Origin: Rosa chinensis
Lineage: Eukaryota; Streptophyta; Magnoliopsida; Rosales; Rosaceae
Reading direction: 5' to 3'
NCBI RefSeq assembly: GCF_002994745.2
Contig: NC_037093.1
Coordinates: forward strand, 43,380,384-43,444,383
DNA length: 64,000 bases
Below are positions 12,601 to 26,054 of the stretch, one piece after another. The notes under the pieces are model-generated. The model was not told the origin of the DNA, did not search any database, and saw only the letters and a list, made by a program, of their open reading frames with translations. The position numbers were made by a program, and so were the translations under genes. Position 1 is the stretch's first letter. Each line of letters begins with the position of its first letter.

Positions 12601-13128
12601 TCAAGCTAATAATCATTCACATGTTTCAATTTTATAACTATCATAATAACCAAGTACATGATTACATTTTAATGAATCGAAATTCCTCTTTAAATTATTA
12701 TGTCACTTTCTCGAAATAAAAATATCATGCATGATAAAGAGCTAATACACCTTTTCTCCTCAAAGACCAAAACCTCATCTGGAATATTCAAAATTCCAAC
12801 TCCCGAGTGCACGTGCGGAAGACTTGGTAGAGACTCTAATTATATAAGGTATTCATAACATTTGGCCTAAATTACACACCCGTGCTAAGGTGCCCAATTT
12901 AGTAACATTGTGTATAATTTCATGGTGTCATGCATCACTGTTCAACTTTGAATATTAAAAATTGAAAATATCATTTTAAAAGTTTCTAATGAGACACAAG
13001 TGGAATATTTTCTTTTCGGTCCAATGACCTGTCTCCCTTCTCCTTTTTGTGAAATGCTATTTTAAATATCATCTTGATCTACTTATCAAAAAATAATTAT
13101 CATGATGAATCTTGATCTAGTACTCATG

Positions 13129-13172
<44 letters not shown>

Positions 13173-13361
13173 AGTTAGCATTTGATTTTTATTTCTTTAG
13201 TTTAATCATGGACCTTTTACTAGTGAGCATGCATTATCAACAGTTTAAAGCGATCAGCTAGAGACAATGGAGCGGTTGTTAGATTTGGGGCGTTCAATGA
13301 GGTTATCATCTTTTGATAAAAATTATAAAAAAAAATCTTTTCATAAAAAGAAAAGAAAAAG
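12601..13361. other. AT-rich intergenic with (AT)n microsatellite
   Basis: A pure AT dinucleotide run occupies about 13131-13167. Nothing else was recognised. Confidence 0.6.
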
Positions 13362-13371
13362 AAAAGAGGTT

Positions 13372-14505
13372 TTTTTTTTTTTTTTTTTGAGGGAAAGATA
13401 GAATATTCATTCAATCCAACAAAAAGCAAACATCTGCGGGGGAGGGGGGGGGGGGAACATAAACCGAAACCACAAGAATCGCGGTTACAAATACCATTAG
13501 GCCAATGAGCCCAAACTCTAACCACAAAACACCTCTTTCCAAGGCTACTTTGAACCGATGATCCCGAAAGTCCCAATAGTACCTCGTGGTCAACAGCAAG
13601 ATGATTGCGTCCTCTTCAACACCATGTCCGAAAAGTACCAGACCACGTGTAAAGAATCGCTCGTCAGCAAATCGACCACCATAGTAAACCAAAGTTGAAC
13701 CAGATTGTCCTCGGGAATGACACCATTTACATGGCATAGCACTTAGACCTAATCCCAGCTCAAAAGAGTAGGAACACAACCCTAACTCCAAGAAATATGG
13801 ACTTATTAACCCTAACTAAAAAACTAACTAAAAAAACAAAACCCTAACAAAAACCAAAAGGAAAACATTGCAACCCACAATCCGCCGCAAAGCTACAGTC
13901 ACCGGAACATCAATGGCAGCCATCGTCGCTGGTTTGATACTGGCGACATTGCTCCACCCTGCTGCAGATCTGTTATGTGGTAGGCCCCAAACATCAAAGC
14001 ACAGCCACCATAGCCATCCTCCATGCCAACAAAATAGAGCGACCAAAAGCCTCCTCCGAGAACCCAAATGCCCTGCCGCCTCCCGTCGACCTCTAACACA
14101 ACAAACCAGACCTAATTGAGACGCAAACCAACCTCGCCTACCCACCAAACACCGAGCGCTTCAGTTCTAGACAAAAGTCTGCGCGACTCAACCATGGAAT
14201 CGCAGCCACTGTTGCGGCTCACCCTTGACTAGATTGAAACCACCATTAGATATACCACCGACATCAACCAAGACAGAGAAAGGTTGCTTGCAATGATTTC
14301 GCCACCACCCCCACGAACACACCGAAAACTCGTCCGGCAACGACCACCAAACACCAGCGAGGCCAGAGACCTGCGTCAGAGTTGGGGAGCCACCAGATTA
14401 GACCGCGCAGCCAAAACCGAGAAAACCCAAAGTTTCAGAGGAAACCTAGGAGCTCTGACTTTTTCTTCTTACTACTAACTAAACCTCGAAAGAGGAAAAA
14501 AAAAA
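13372..14505 (-). mobile_element. Retroposon with GC-rich 5' half, minus strand
   Basis: The A-tail appears as a T run at 13371-13388. The word AAAAGAGGTT flanks both sides (13362-13371 and 14506-14515) and is a probable TSD, though its A-rich part is low complexity. The sequence between is a diverged copy of 44970-46055. Both contain the translated word SYSFELGLGL and similar 3' ends. Open frames exist but none is conserved over its full length, so I treat it as a non-autonomous LINE-derived or Sadhu-like retroposon. A G-run occurs at about 13440-13455. Confidence 0.6.
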
Positions 14506-14515
14506 AAAAGAGGTT

Positions 14516-14880
14516 ATCATTTACTTGCAATAAAAATGCTCTCATGTTTTTCATACATTTATTTTACATCTAATTGAACCAAATTTACCACACTAACAAC
14601 AAATTTATTCACCATTTTGTAAACAAGTAGTATGTGGAGTAACTACCTCTAATAGAACTGAAACTACACAAAAAGGACTCACGAAACCACAATGACAATA
14701 AATTTATTATTTACATATGTAAATGTTTGTATACCATGTAGATATATACTATTATTATTTCCCTTTATATATTGTTCATATCTTTAGAAATCAGTCGTAT
14801 GTAGAAGAATAAAATTGATGACATTACACATGTTGAAACCAATTGTGACAAATTTAAGAGGTTTTTTTTAGAGAATTTTG
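14516..14880. other. AT-rich intergenic, nothing recognised
   Basis: No coding or repeat structure was seen. Confidence 0.4.
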
Positions 14881-15324
14881 AGCAATGCTGACTATTTTTA
14901 TGATCTCCATCCCCAAACCCGCCCCAATGATATTTACATATATTTAATTTATATATATATATTTTATAATATAAATCACAAATATATACATTTACTATTT
15001 TACTTTAATGACTCACTTTTACTTTAATGGGGTTTAACTTTTGCACTCACTGAATTATGATTTATGAATTTAATCATGTTTTAATTTTATTTGTTGTAGA
15101 TTTTGATTTTTAAAAAGGCAATATGAGAAACAATTTATTCTATTTTTTAAATTCTTATAGGGTATTTGGGGTGGGTTTGGAGGCTTCATCCCCAGTGGGG
15201 ATGGGGACGGGGAGTCCCCAATATATTTTTATTGGGAATTGGGGCGGGGATGGGGTGGAGAATTACCCCGGGAATGGGGATGATATTGTGACCCCATCCC
15301 CAACCCGCCGCATTGCCATCCCTA
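14880..15324. mobile_element. Probable hAT-like element, right end only
   Basis: The right end reads, on the minus strand, TAGGGATGGCAATGCGGCGG. It is followed inward by repeated GGGGATGGGG words, a layout common to plant hAT elements. A related GGGGATGG-type block lies at about 14908-14930. I could not find a left terminus or an 8-bp TSD, so the left boundary is a guess. Confidence 0.4.
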
Positions 15325-17156
15325 CTCACTCCTAAATCAACATAGGTAAAAATTAAAATAGAAAGTCACTTAAGAGTCTAATGTAGCTATTAAAATTGAT
15401 AAAAAAGTAAACATGCTTTCCAAAATAATTAAGGAATCAGAATGGAAAGTCTGTTAAAAATACTCTAATGAGTAAAAAAAATATTATTAAGAAACATATT
15501 TTCCACATTCGTGCAATCGTGCTTCACTTTTTTTACTATCTCTCTGTATAACAATTTTTGAGGCTTTTAATGAACACTTTATTGCGATAATTGTGCAGAA
15601 TGCATGTGAATATGTGATACAAATCATACAATATTCTTTCACGCGTGACAGAACTAGCGATATTGTATCCTCATTCTCTAGCTTTGTTTTAAGGAAAACC
15701 AATGTCTGAATGATTGAATGAAAGGAAAGATGAAGTAACCCCAAGAGTTCTTCAATCTAGTCAAAGGATAACCCTTTCGCTCAATCCAAGTGAAGAACCT
15801 TTATGTTTGATCTTCACTATTAGGGTGGCCAACTTTAAGTTCCATCAATCAAACGATGAAACGAATGATAGAGTGGAAACGAAGCAACTGCCATCCAATG
15901 CGGAGAATTGCCACTGTTGAGAATAACAATGGAATCTTACGACACTTGTTTTTATAAGCTACTATCATTATATGCTTAATTTTCCTCATCTTTCTTGCCA
16001 ATGGTCGCATGCATAATTGAGATGGAGAGGAAAAATCATGAAAAGCAAGAGGTATTCCAAAGTAGTTGAACATAAAGATTAACCTTGAAAATCCAGGTAC
16101 GATCATGGTGGTTTATCTACTGCTGCTAATTCTTCTTTCTTTTTCTTCTACAGTTTTAAAAAGTTACATTGGAACCAAATTAAGACAATTGGGCAATTAG
16201 GTAACCGTAACATTTGTACCGTTTTTTAAAAAGTTTTAACACCACAGTAATGTTCACCCACTCAATAACTGAGTATGGAAATTATGCTAAGTTACCCATA
16301 AATCTGGATTCAACTGTGAAAAAAATTATTTTTAATTTGAGTTGTTTTATTTATGCCATTATGTAGATTTAAGGCTGACTGATCATCATTTCTTTATTTA
16401 GTTAATAAGCGTGAACGGTTCAACACCATATTTGATCTTCAACTTTTGCAGTTGTAGGGAAAAATGATAACTTAGTGAGAATTGAGAGAACACTTCCGGT
16501 CTATCCTTTTCTCTTAGATTTTTTAAATTCTTGCTTAGGTCGTAAGGTACATTGATTTATTTTTTACTTGAGCTAAAATTTGGGAAATATTTTCGAAAAA
16601 AAAGTTATTGCCATTCATTCCTCAAGTGAGAGACAAAAAAAGGAATTCTCAAATAACTAGTTTGACTATAATTTCGGTTTTGTAGATGTGGAAGTGTCTA
16701 ATTTTAAATTTATTAATAGATTGACACCCATAATTTAGATAAAAATACAAAAAAACAGAAGAAAAGAAATAAAAGAAATTAATAATTGTGAACTTTAATT
16801 TCCCTCTTGGCTTTATAAGCTTTGTTGGTTTCCCAAATAAGGCCAATTTGATGACTGACACACTTCCGTCTCCAAACATAATTCATTTCGTCATTTTCAT
16901 GATCTGAAAAGACCCATCTAACCACTCAAAATCTTGAATCCAGGGAAAGATTGGCTTTACATGGGGACATTAATACAGTCATATATGACCTACGTGCTTC
17001 ATGCATATTTATACAAGAATTCAATTCCCATCTGCCCCGGTTCATATTCGATTTTAGTACAGAACCTGCTGGAAAGTGGAAAGCCTGCTGTTTAGTGTCT
17101 AATCAGAAAAGTGAAAGAAACAAAAATTAAGAAAGCCTACATTTAATAAATAATGT
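15325..17156. other. Intergenic, no gene recognised
   Basis: AT-rich DNA with only short open frames. No splice-supported coding potential was seen on either strand. Confidence 0.4.
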
Positions 17157-17469
17157 GCGGCTACGTTTGCATTGTTTGTTTAAAAAAAAAATCAGGTTTT
17201 GTTCAAAATTTTAAATTTTATTACGTTTGGTAAATAAATAAAAATTAACTTTAATTAAAAGTTATATGTCACTGGCAGCAAATTTTAGAAGCAGTCTAAA
17301 AGTTGCTTTTAGAAGCTGGTGTGGATCAAAACACACTCCGTAGTTATTTTATGTATTAATAACACTAATTTACCAAACAAGAAATTGTTTTAATTCACAG
17401 CTGATTATTCTCACAACACAGCAGGAACAATTTTTTTTTTAAAGTCACAGCAATCCCAAACTAGCCCTA
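17157..17469. mobile_element. hAT-like MITE remnant abutting a copia LTR
   Basis: The right end on the minus strand reads TAGGGCTAGTTTGGGATTGC. The left side (17160-17178) is a weak inverted match, GGCTACGTTTGCATTG. No 8-bp TSD is visible. The terminus ends exactly where similarity of the 5' copia LTR to its 3' partner begins, so the LTR may have lost its first bases here. Confidence 0.45.
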
Positions 17470-17687
17470 AGAACACTTAGTTTGTGTGTCTGGCCTAAAC
17501 TCTGATTACTTGTCTAAATTGTAAATAGGGTTAGTCTTACCTATATCTATAGAGATATTTCAATTATTGTACGATTCAGTTTCCTTGTAAGACGCAAATT
17601 CTTTGCCTGTAATCCTCTATATAAAGAGGCTCCTACTATCAATGAAAGCACAACTCATTCTCTCCCAATTTCTGATTTCCTAAAACA
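17469..17687 (+). repeat. 5' LTR of Ty1-copia element
   Basis: It matches the 3' LTR, sharing TTTGTGTG near the start, the promoter-like CTATATAAAGAG, and the end GATTTCCTAAAA. It lacks the TGTTT start kept by the 3' LTR. The bases just after it, CGTTATCAGCACG, occupy the primer-binding-site position. I did not identify the priming tRNA. Confidence 0.85.
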
Positions 17688-17699
17688 CGTTATCAGCAC

Positions 17700-18480
17700 G
17701 AAACCCTAACCCTGATTCAAGAAGTCAAACCCTAAAATTGTAACCTTGAAACCCTAACTACCCCCTATGCACACCTCATAGTTCTCGATCCCAGGAGCTC
17801 AAAACCGACTGTAGAACCACTAGAACAGGCCTAAAATCCACCAAACCGGCAGCCGGAAGTTTTGAACCGGTCTGGTTTGCCTTGGTGGTTTGCCTCGCTT
17901 CGCTAGCCTCGCTTTAGCACAACCTCAGTGCAGCCCCGCTAGTCTCGCATGTCTGCTCGCTAGCCTCGCCTACCTACCTGCTAGCCTTGCCTCGCCTGCC
18001 CACCTGCTAGCCTTGCCTCGCCTGCCCAACAACCAGTAGCCCCTGCAAAGTGCCCTGCCAGCCCCCGCCAGCCACTGGCGACCTCTCCAGAATCTTTTTC
18101 CAACCAATTTTCCGACAACTCTAATTCAAGGTAAATTATTCTAAAAGTTCGTGTTTTTGAGTTTTTTCAATTTCTCTTCTTTTTCTCGGAGACTTCCAAT
18201 ATCCCTTCTTCTACCTCCTAATTCTTCTTTTACGGGAAGACTAAGTAGAATTGTGGGGATTTGTGCCATCTCCAAATTTAGAGTTTGTTGAGATCTCCAA
18301 ACTTAGAGTTTGTAGAGAATTTATGATTAACCACTTACATCATTGTTTCGGTCTAATCGAAGATCTCTTGGAATCAAATTTCTTGGGAACAATTACGCTA
18401 AAAAATTTCTTTTGTTTTCGTGGTAGCCTATTTGCTCCTAAACTAACCCCTTATTTTTTATTTTTTTATTATTATTTTTT
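17700..18480 (+). other. Copia untranslated leader with short GC-rich repeats
   Basis: Between the 5' LTR and gag lies a leader containing a run of related words such as GCTAGCCTTGCCTCGCCTGC (about 17880-18040). It is non-coding. Confidence 0.6.
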
Positions 18481-18487
18481 TTTCAGT

Positions 18488-19580
18488 ATGAGTAACTTGA
18501 ACAAACTGGATTTCGCTCCATTGGGGACAACTGGCATTGGATACCGATTTGGGTTCATGATCAAGGCTCAAGGGATTCTATCAACGATCCTTGAGCCCTC
18601 CCAGGACGTGCCCACCATAGCCTAGGCTCAAGTTTTCGAAACAAATAGAGCAACTATGGAAGCTAATAAGGCAAAAGTCGTCATCCTAATGACTCGTCAT
18701 ATGGATGACTCACTCCAATATGAGTATCTGAATGAAGAAGATCCCCGAAGGTTTTGGGTCTCACTCGAAGAGCGCTTTGGCAACGTTCGTGACTCCCTGC
18801 TTCCTGACTTAGAAGTGAGATGACACAATCTCCGCTTCTGTGATTTCAATTCAGTTATTGATTATAACTCAAAAGCACTTCGCATCAAATTATTGATGAA
18901 ATTATGTGGAAAAAATATCACATATTCAATAATAATCGAGATGACTCTCTCTACCTTGTCTCTGCATTGATGGTTGCTAAGAACTATCATATAGATGTAA
19001 CTACAGGACGTATCACAACGTTTCATGAGCTAATTAGAGCCATGAACGTAGCTAAGAAGCACGATAAAATCCTTGTAAAAAACTATATTATGAGATCTGT
19101 GGGAACCAAGTCTATGCCTAAGTCCAATTATAGTCGTAGCCCTAAGGGGGGGCACCAAGAGTGAAACCCTAAGTTTAGGGATAATTCTGAACATTTTGAT
19201 CCATATTCTCGCTTTAATAGGGAATGTACCGTCAAAACAAGCGGACACGAAACCATGGTGGTCAATGTGTAAAGAGAGAGGGAGGCAATGCCTCTGGCCA
19301 TGGTGGTGGTGCCGCTAACCACATGAGCCATCCAAATTGCGTCCCAAAAGCACCTCGATCAAGGGAGCCTGACCATAGAGATGTTTGTCTTCGATGTGGA
19401 GCGTCTGGAAATTGGGAAAAGGCATGTAACATATCTTAGAATGTTGCAAACGCATACAGGATATATCGTGAAGCAAGGGAAGCAAAGTACATGGAACCAG
19501 AGGATCAAGAAAGTGATCTCGAACTAAGGGTGGAAGACTTCAAATCTGGCCAAGATCAAGAGACTGACGATTTTGAATAA
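18488..19580 (+). pseudogene. Ty1-copia gag relic
   Basis: The frame opens MSNLNKLDF, the usual start of plant copia gag, and continues through degenerate capsid sequence (MDDSLQYEYL, DPRRFWVSLEERF). It ends with a damaged zinc knuckle, CLRCGASGNWEKAC, in which the CCHC spacing keeps the cysteines but has lost the histidine. Stops near 18622 and 18822 and a frameshift break it. Gag would package the element's RNA. This copy cannot. Confidence 0.85.
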
Positions 19581-20779
19581 ATCTTTATTTTTCAAGAGAT
19601 GTAATAAGGCAATTGCCACAGTGTTAGTAGTAGATGCCATCGGTTTAGTTTTTCTTTAACTAGGCTCATCCAAGGTGAGTATAATGTCTAGGAAATTTTT
19701 GAGATAAGTGGTACTTAAGCGAGCTTTGCTCCACCAACATCTCTCTACTTCTCTGGTCATATTTATTTTGGAGTTACCGAAAAAAGTCAAATGACTACCT
19801 CTATTTTGCATTAGCTAGTTTTGGATTAGATTTTCTTTGGGTTAAAGAAACAATGATGTACTCTGTTGGCTTATGAATAAAAATTTCGAGTTCTTTTCAT
19901 TATGACTCCATTTTAAATTCTGAGCATATTCCTCTGTGACTGCGATGGCTAGGCCATGATTTTTAGTTCAAGGACATGGAATGTCTCAATTCCTCTTGCC
20001 TAATGGCACCTTGATTACTATCGCGATATCTCTCTACTTTCCTATGAGCCAACAGATTCCATGCAGAAATGCATACTGAGAACGAAAAAGAGTTCCTTTG
20101 CATTACCTCTAATGATTGTGAATAAAGGCGCATCTTAGCGAAACTTATGTGTCTCTCTAGTAGACTTTATGTCATCAATATTTGAGCTATTAAATCCAAT
20201 AAAGTTATGAGAGAAGATCTCTTGGATTTAGACACATGTTGGCTTTGCCACGACAAGATAGGTTATCCTAGTCATGATATGAAGATCCTTATATTAATGA
20301 CTTCGCACGGACATTCATTTTTTAAGCAAAACGAAGCAAGAATCAACCTTTGATTCTTGTGACCGCTGCCGCTGTCCCTATCCATGATGCCATGGATGAC
20401 ATCCATCATGGTGATGGCACCATTGGTGATGTTGTAATCACCAAATTTGCTTCCAATAGCCTTGAAGACGCTCAGGCCAACTAAAATCCTCATTGGTTGC
20501 TTATAAGGCTCTTCGCTCGTTCTGCAAAGCCTGTTTCTTATGGAAATTAGGACCGAGACTGTCCTATATAAAGGATACAAAAACACTTAATCTGTTCTTG
20601 CATAGAATCCGAGGGGATTCTGTGAACTAATTCAACCAACTTGCGGACCGTTTAAATGCTACATGATGTTGGTTGATGCGCAAACATGCTGGTCACATGT
20701 CGTGCCGTTGTACACTTGTAATGTTGCTTATGCTACACTCCTAGCACATATCATATGGCAACAGGCTCACTCCGCAGAT

Positions 20780-23130
20780 CATCCTATTTAGTCAATTCGA
20801 CTTGACAATGTTGGAGAGTTTACATCGAAGACTTTTGATGGTTATTGCATATCATCTAGACTAATGTTGAACATCATATTCCTATATATACACCCAAATG
20901 ATCTTGTGAAAATGACTACGATGGTAGCTCGAACATTGGTATTGCGCACCAATTTTCCCATATCTACTTGGGGTTATGCAATATTGCATGCAGTTATGCT
21001 AATTCGTCAACGACCTACTGCCACTCAATCTATCTCTATGTTACAGCTAGTGACTGGATACAAGTATCTCATACTTGCGCATATTTGAGTGTGTCATTTA
21101 TGTGCCTATTGCGCTGCCATAGAGCACTAAGGTCCACAAAGACGAATGAGCATATATGTTGGATATGAAGCTCCGACTATCGTCCGCTACCTGGAACCCT
21201 TGATAGGCGATCTCTTTACCGCTAGATTTGTGGATATTTAATTTGATGAGACAGTCTTCCCGTTGTTAGGGGGAGATAAGAACATGGATGTTCAACAGGA
21301 ACGACATGAATTGTCGTGGTCTATCCCCAATATGTCTCATCTCGATTCTTGCTAAAGTGACCAGAACACAGATATCTCCTGCAAACATGCCTGCATGAAT
21401 GGGCGTCCCTACGAGAGAATGTAGCGCCACCCATGGAGGTAGGCATGGCACCAACGCCATAGAGAGTGGCACTGACGTCACATGCCATAGCCCCAGCAAG
21501 GATGTGTGGGAGGCCCGTGGGTTCGAATGATACTTTGGCATTATTGATGATATATCTGCACATTTCATTACGCATGAGCTTGTTGAGTCTGATGATATTG
21601 AACCACGCTCTGTTGATGAATGATGGATACCAACGTAGAGAAAATTGGCCTAAACAGAAAAACGCGATCCAGGTTGAGTTGGATTCTCTAACGAAGAGGA
21701 AGATTTTTCGAGTCAATGATGCCGACACCTCCTAACATAAAACCTGTTGACTAATAAGTCTTCGTTAGAAAACGTGATGAGAAAAAGAGATTGTAGTCTC
21801 ACCTTATGGCGGAGGGCTTCTCACAAATGCCCAAAATAGACTACAAGGAGACATATACTCCCGTAATGGATGTCATTGCACTCCACTACATTGTCTGTTT
21901 GATAGTTTCCAAATAATTGAACATGCATCTTGTGAATGTGGTTACTACGTATCGTTATGGGGATCTAGATACAGAATATACATGAAGGTTCCTGATGGAC
22001 TTCATTCACCCAATTCAAGTGGCTCTATACCACGTAACGCGTTTACAATGAGATTGAAACACTCACTAAATGACTACTTGATTAAGAAGAGATAATGTCA
22101 ATGATGAACTATGTCCTTGAGTTTTCATGATAAGTTTTGGATTCTATCGCAGTTCATGTTGGTGACATGATCTTCGTTGGAAGCCTTAAAGTGTTAAGGG
22201 AAACCGCTAAACACTTGAAATCAGAGTTTGAGATTAAGGATCTTGGGAGAACACGGTCTTCTCTTGGTTTGAAACTTGAGCACTGTGTTGATGGATGCTT
22301 AGGTGTTTTGACAATGTCAAGCCTTTAAGCACCCTCATTATATTCTGTAGTCGTGATCCTAAAAAGAATCCTCTTCGTTAGGAGGATGATAATGAAGATG
22401 TGCTAGAGGCACAAGTGCTCTATTTAAGTACAATAAGCGCATTATTGTACTTAGCTCAATGCACAAGACCGAACATCTCATTTGTTGTGAACTTGTTAGC
22501 TAGATATAGCTCTACGCCAATGTGACTCTATTGGACTGGCGTAAAAGATATCTCTTGATACTGGAGACATATGATTGATATGGGCTTGTTTCATCCCTAT
22601 AGAGAGATGATAGATTCGGACCCATCACACACCAAGAATGCCGCCAACACTGACCTGTATCTTCTATCCCCATCCCAAATTGACATTAGTGTTTTGGAAG
22701 GTTTTGCTGATGCTGTGTACCTCTCTGAACCACACAATGGTCGTTCCCAAACTAGTTATATGTTCACTATTGGAAAGACCGCGATATCTTAGAGGTCTAC
22801 AAAACAGACCGTAATCGCTATATTTTTGAACCATGCAGAGATTATAGCTCTTCACGAAGCAGTTCATGAATGTATATGGATTAGATCCATAATTATGCAT
22901 GTTCGAAGCAATTTTGAGGATAATGTTGCTTGCATTGAATAATTGAAGCAAGACTACATCAAAGGCGACAACACCAAGCATCATTAGCAACAATAGACTC
23001 TCCTCAAGATCAAAGTAAACCAGGTTCGATCTAAGGATAATGTGGCAGACTTGTTCACTAAGTCATTGCCTAAATCCACTTTCGAGAAACATGTTGGTAG
23101 CATCGGTTTGCAAAAGTTATCCGAACTCCC
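20780..23130 (+). pseudogene. Ty1-copia pol relic (integrase, RT, RNase H)
   Basis: Integrase is marked by RLDNVGEFTSKTFDGYC near 20800. Reverse transcriptase is marked by the conserved block before the first motif (about 21650-21720), by ETYTPVMDVI near 21850, and by the second half with HVGDMIFVG and FEIKDLG at 22137-22250. RNase H is marked by NHAEIIALHEAVHECIWI near 22830. Frameshifts and stops lie between these blocks. Their order (integrase before RT) identifies copia rather than gypsy. Confidence 0.88.
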
Positions 23131-23308
23131 ATGATCATAGTCATTAGTGGGAGATGTCTACATGTATGGTCTCGAAATGTGAAGGATGTGTTGTACTCTT
23201 TTTCTCTTTCGACCAAGGTAATTTTTGTTCCATTGAGTTCTTGTTACTTGGGAATGTTTTTGACGAGGCAACGAGAGAAGCACCACGTTTGGGCAACACA
23301 AGGGGGAG

Positions 23309-23530
23309 TGTTTAAGGACACCTAGTTTGTGTGTTTTGCGCATACTCTGATTACTTGTCTGAGTTGTAAATAGGGTTAGTTTTATCGATATCTATAGAGA
23401 TATTTCAATCATTGTACGATTTAGTTTCCTTGTAAGACGTATATTCTTTGCTTGTAATCCTCTATATAAAGAGACTCCTATTATCAATGAAAGCACAACT
23501 CATTCTCTCCTAATTTCTGATTTCCTAAAA
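23309..23530 (+). repeat. 3' LTR of Ty1-copia element
   Basis: It starts TGTTTAAGGACACC after a purine tract and ends TTTCCTAAAA. It contains a TATA-like CTATATAAAGAGAC about 60 bp before its end. Confidence 0.85.
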
Positions 23531-23588
23531 TTGTACTCCCTTAATTGTAAACCACACTCCCATTTAATTTTATAATATTATTACAATT

Positions 23589-26023
23589 GGGCAATGATAT
23601 AGGGCCTCAATGAGGCCTAAGATTAGTGGCCTCAATCCTAGGTGTCAAGCCATGTCATCTATACACCTCACTAATTTATCAAATCACGTCATGTCATTCT
23701 TAAATAAAAAGACTATCTTATTCTTTCAAAATCTAATGGCTCTAAATTATTTTAGCTTTCTTTTAGAAAAGATACATTATTTTATTTTTTTCTTTTTCTT
23801 TTTTTATTATATATATATAACTCGTCTAAAAAAATTTATATTTATATATTTTTGTGAATATATATATATATATATATATATTTTTGTGAATATATATATA
23901 TATATATATTTATTTATCTATAAAATATATATATATATATATATATGTTGTTGAATATATAACGCTCTAAATTATTTTGACTTTCTTCTAAAAAAAATAT
24001 TGTTTGGTTTTTTTTCCTTTCTTTCTTTTTCATTATTTTGAATTTTTTTCATTATACATATTCAAAAAAAAGTATGGGTGTATATATATAATTCGTTAAA
24101 AACAAAGTTATATATATATATATATATATATAATTCGTCCAAAAAATTTATATATTTTCGATGGAGAATGAATGTGGTGTGTGTATATATATATATTAAT
24201 ATCATAATTATAATCCAAGAAATCTGGTAAATTAAAGTAATATTTAAATCTTTTAATAAATAAAATTAATGGAAGATTAGTTACCTTATATTAACTAGTT
24301 AATTTGAAAAGTCAAAAATTAAATTGGATTCACAAAAATGGAAAGAAAATGTATTTAAATCGTAATTTTAACTCATAAAATCTGGTGATTGAAAACCTAG
24401 ATATCTAAATTGATTGGGAAGTTGATATCTGAAAAGAAATTGCTTAATATGGAATACAATATATTGCACATGAGGAAATTAATTTTTGAAAGTATACTTG
24501 TTTTGTTGATCCCAAATTTTTCAATAGACAATAATGATTTTTAAATGTGAATGATAGCTTCTATTTTAGTGTAAATATGTCATTAGAAAAAGTTCCCAGT
24601 GAACTCTACTTATTCATTATTAGCTACTTAGTACTTTTTTGTTCGTATTAGACATGTTTGTACTTAGCTGACTTTCAATTTCAATGTGAATGATATATGG
24701 CTTCAATTTTAGTGTGAATATGTTATTAGGGAAAGATTCCCCGTTGAACTTTACTATTGGCTACTTAGTACTTTCTTGTTTGTGCAAGACACACTAGCTT
24801 ATTTTAAGTTTCAATGGATGATGGCTTCTATTTTAGTGTGAATATGTCATTCGGGAAAGGTCTCTGGTAAACTTTACTGGCTCATTATTAGCTACTTAGT
24901 ACTTATTGTTCGTGTAAGACATGCTAGCTAACTTTAAATTTCAGTGTGGATGATGACTTCTATTTTAGTGTAATTATGTCATTAGGAAAAGGTCCCCAGT
25001 GAACTTTACTAGCTCATTATTGGCTACTTAGTACTTATTTGTTACTGTAAGATAATGTGCATGATGACTTCTATTTTAGTGTAATTATGCTATTAGGAAA
25101 AGATTCTCAGTAAACTTTACACATCATTGGCTACTTAATACTTACTTGTTCGTGCAAAACATGTTAGCTCTTTCAGTTTCAGTAGATGATAGCTTATATT
25201 TAAGTGTGAACATGCCATTAGGTAAAGGTCTCCAGTGAACTCTACTAGCTCATCATTGGTTACTTAATACTTATTTGTTACTGTAAGACATGTTAGCTGA
25301 CTTTAAATTTCAGTGTGGATGATGATTTCTATTTCAGTGTAAAGATGCCATTAGGGAAAAGTCCCCAGTAAACTTTACTGGCTCATTATTAGCTACTTAT
25401 TACTTATTTGTTCGTGTAAGACATGTTAGCTGACTTTAATGTTAATGTGGACGATGACTTCTATTTTACACCTTCCTTAATTGCACTTTTTCTTTGATTA
25501 TTGTTGTGTTATACACCTATTGTTCATTGAATTTCTACATAGTATTAATAACATTATAATTGTTTTTTCATGTAAAAATAAATGAACAGTTGTATTAATG
25601 AAGTCTCACTTGACCTTTAAGGAACACTTCCTAATGTTGCGTTTGGATGAGACAATATTAAATTATCGAGAAATTTTGAAATGATGGAATCTAGAATTTT
25701 ATCAATTCAATTTATTAATGATATTTTCTTACCTCTTCAATTACCAGATTTCATAGGTTTTAATTACGATTTCAATACATTTTCTTTCCATTTTTGTGGA
25801 TCCAATTTAATTTTTGACTTTTCTAATTAACTTGTTAGTGGAAGGTAAACTAATCTTCCATTAATTTTATTAAATTCATTTATTAAAAGAGTTGAATATT
25901 ACTTCAATTTACCAAATTTGATGGGTTATAATTAAGATATTAATATGTTTTCTTTCCATTTTTGTGGAATCAATTTTAAATTTAACTTTTTTTTTAATTT
26001 TGTGGGTTAGAATTATGACATTA

Positions 26024-26054
<31 letters not shown>

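Larger units (their letters stand above)
17469..23530 (+). mobile_element. Decayed Ty1-copia LTR retrotransposon
   Basis: Two LTRs of about 220 bp (17469-17687 and 23309-23530) flank an internal region carrying, in order, gag, integrase, reverse transcriptase and RNase H relics on the plus strand. A purine tract AAGGGGGAG directly precedes the 3' LTR start TG. Many stops and frameshifts interrupt the polyprotein. The LTRs differ at many positions, so the insertion is old. Neither LTR edge carries a clear 5-bp TSD. Confidence 0.93.

Noticed and set aside
13411..14148. Minus-strand frames of 126 and 106 codons as genes
   Set aside because: They sit in a retroposon copy, and the equivalent frames are broken in the relative at 44970-46055.
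24551..25470. CRISPR-like repeat array
   Set aside because: Units are contiguous, long and degenerate, with no unique spacers. This is a tandem repeat in a plant transposon.
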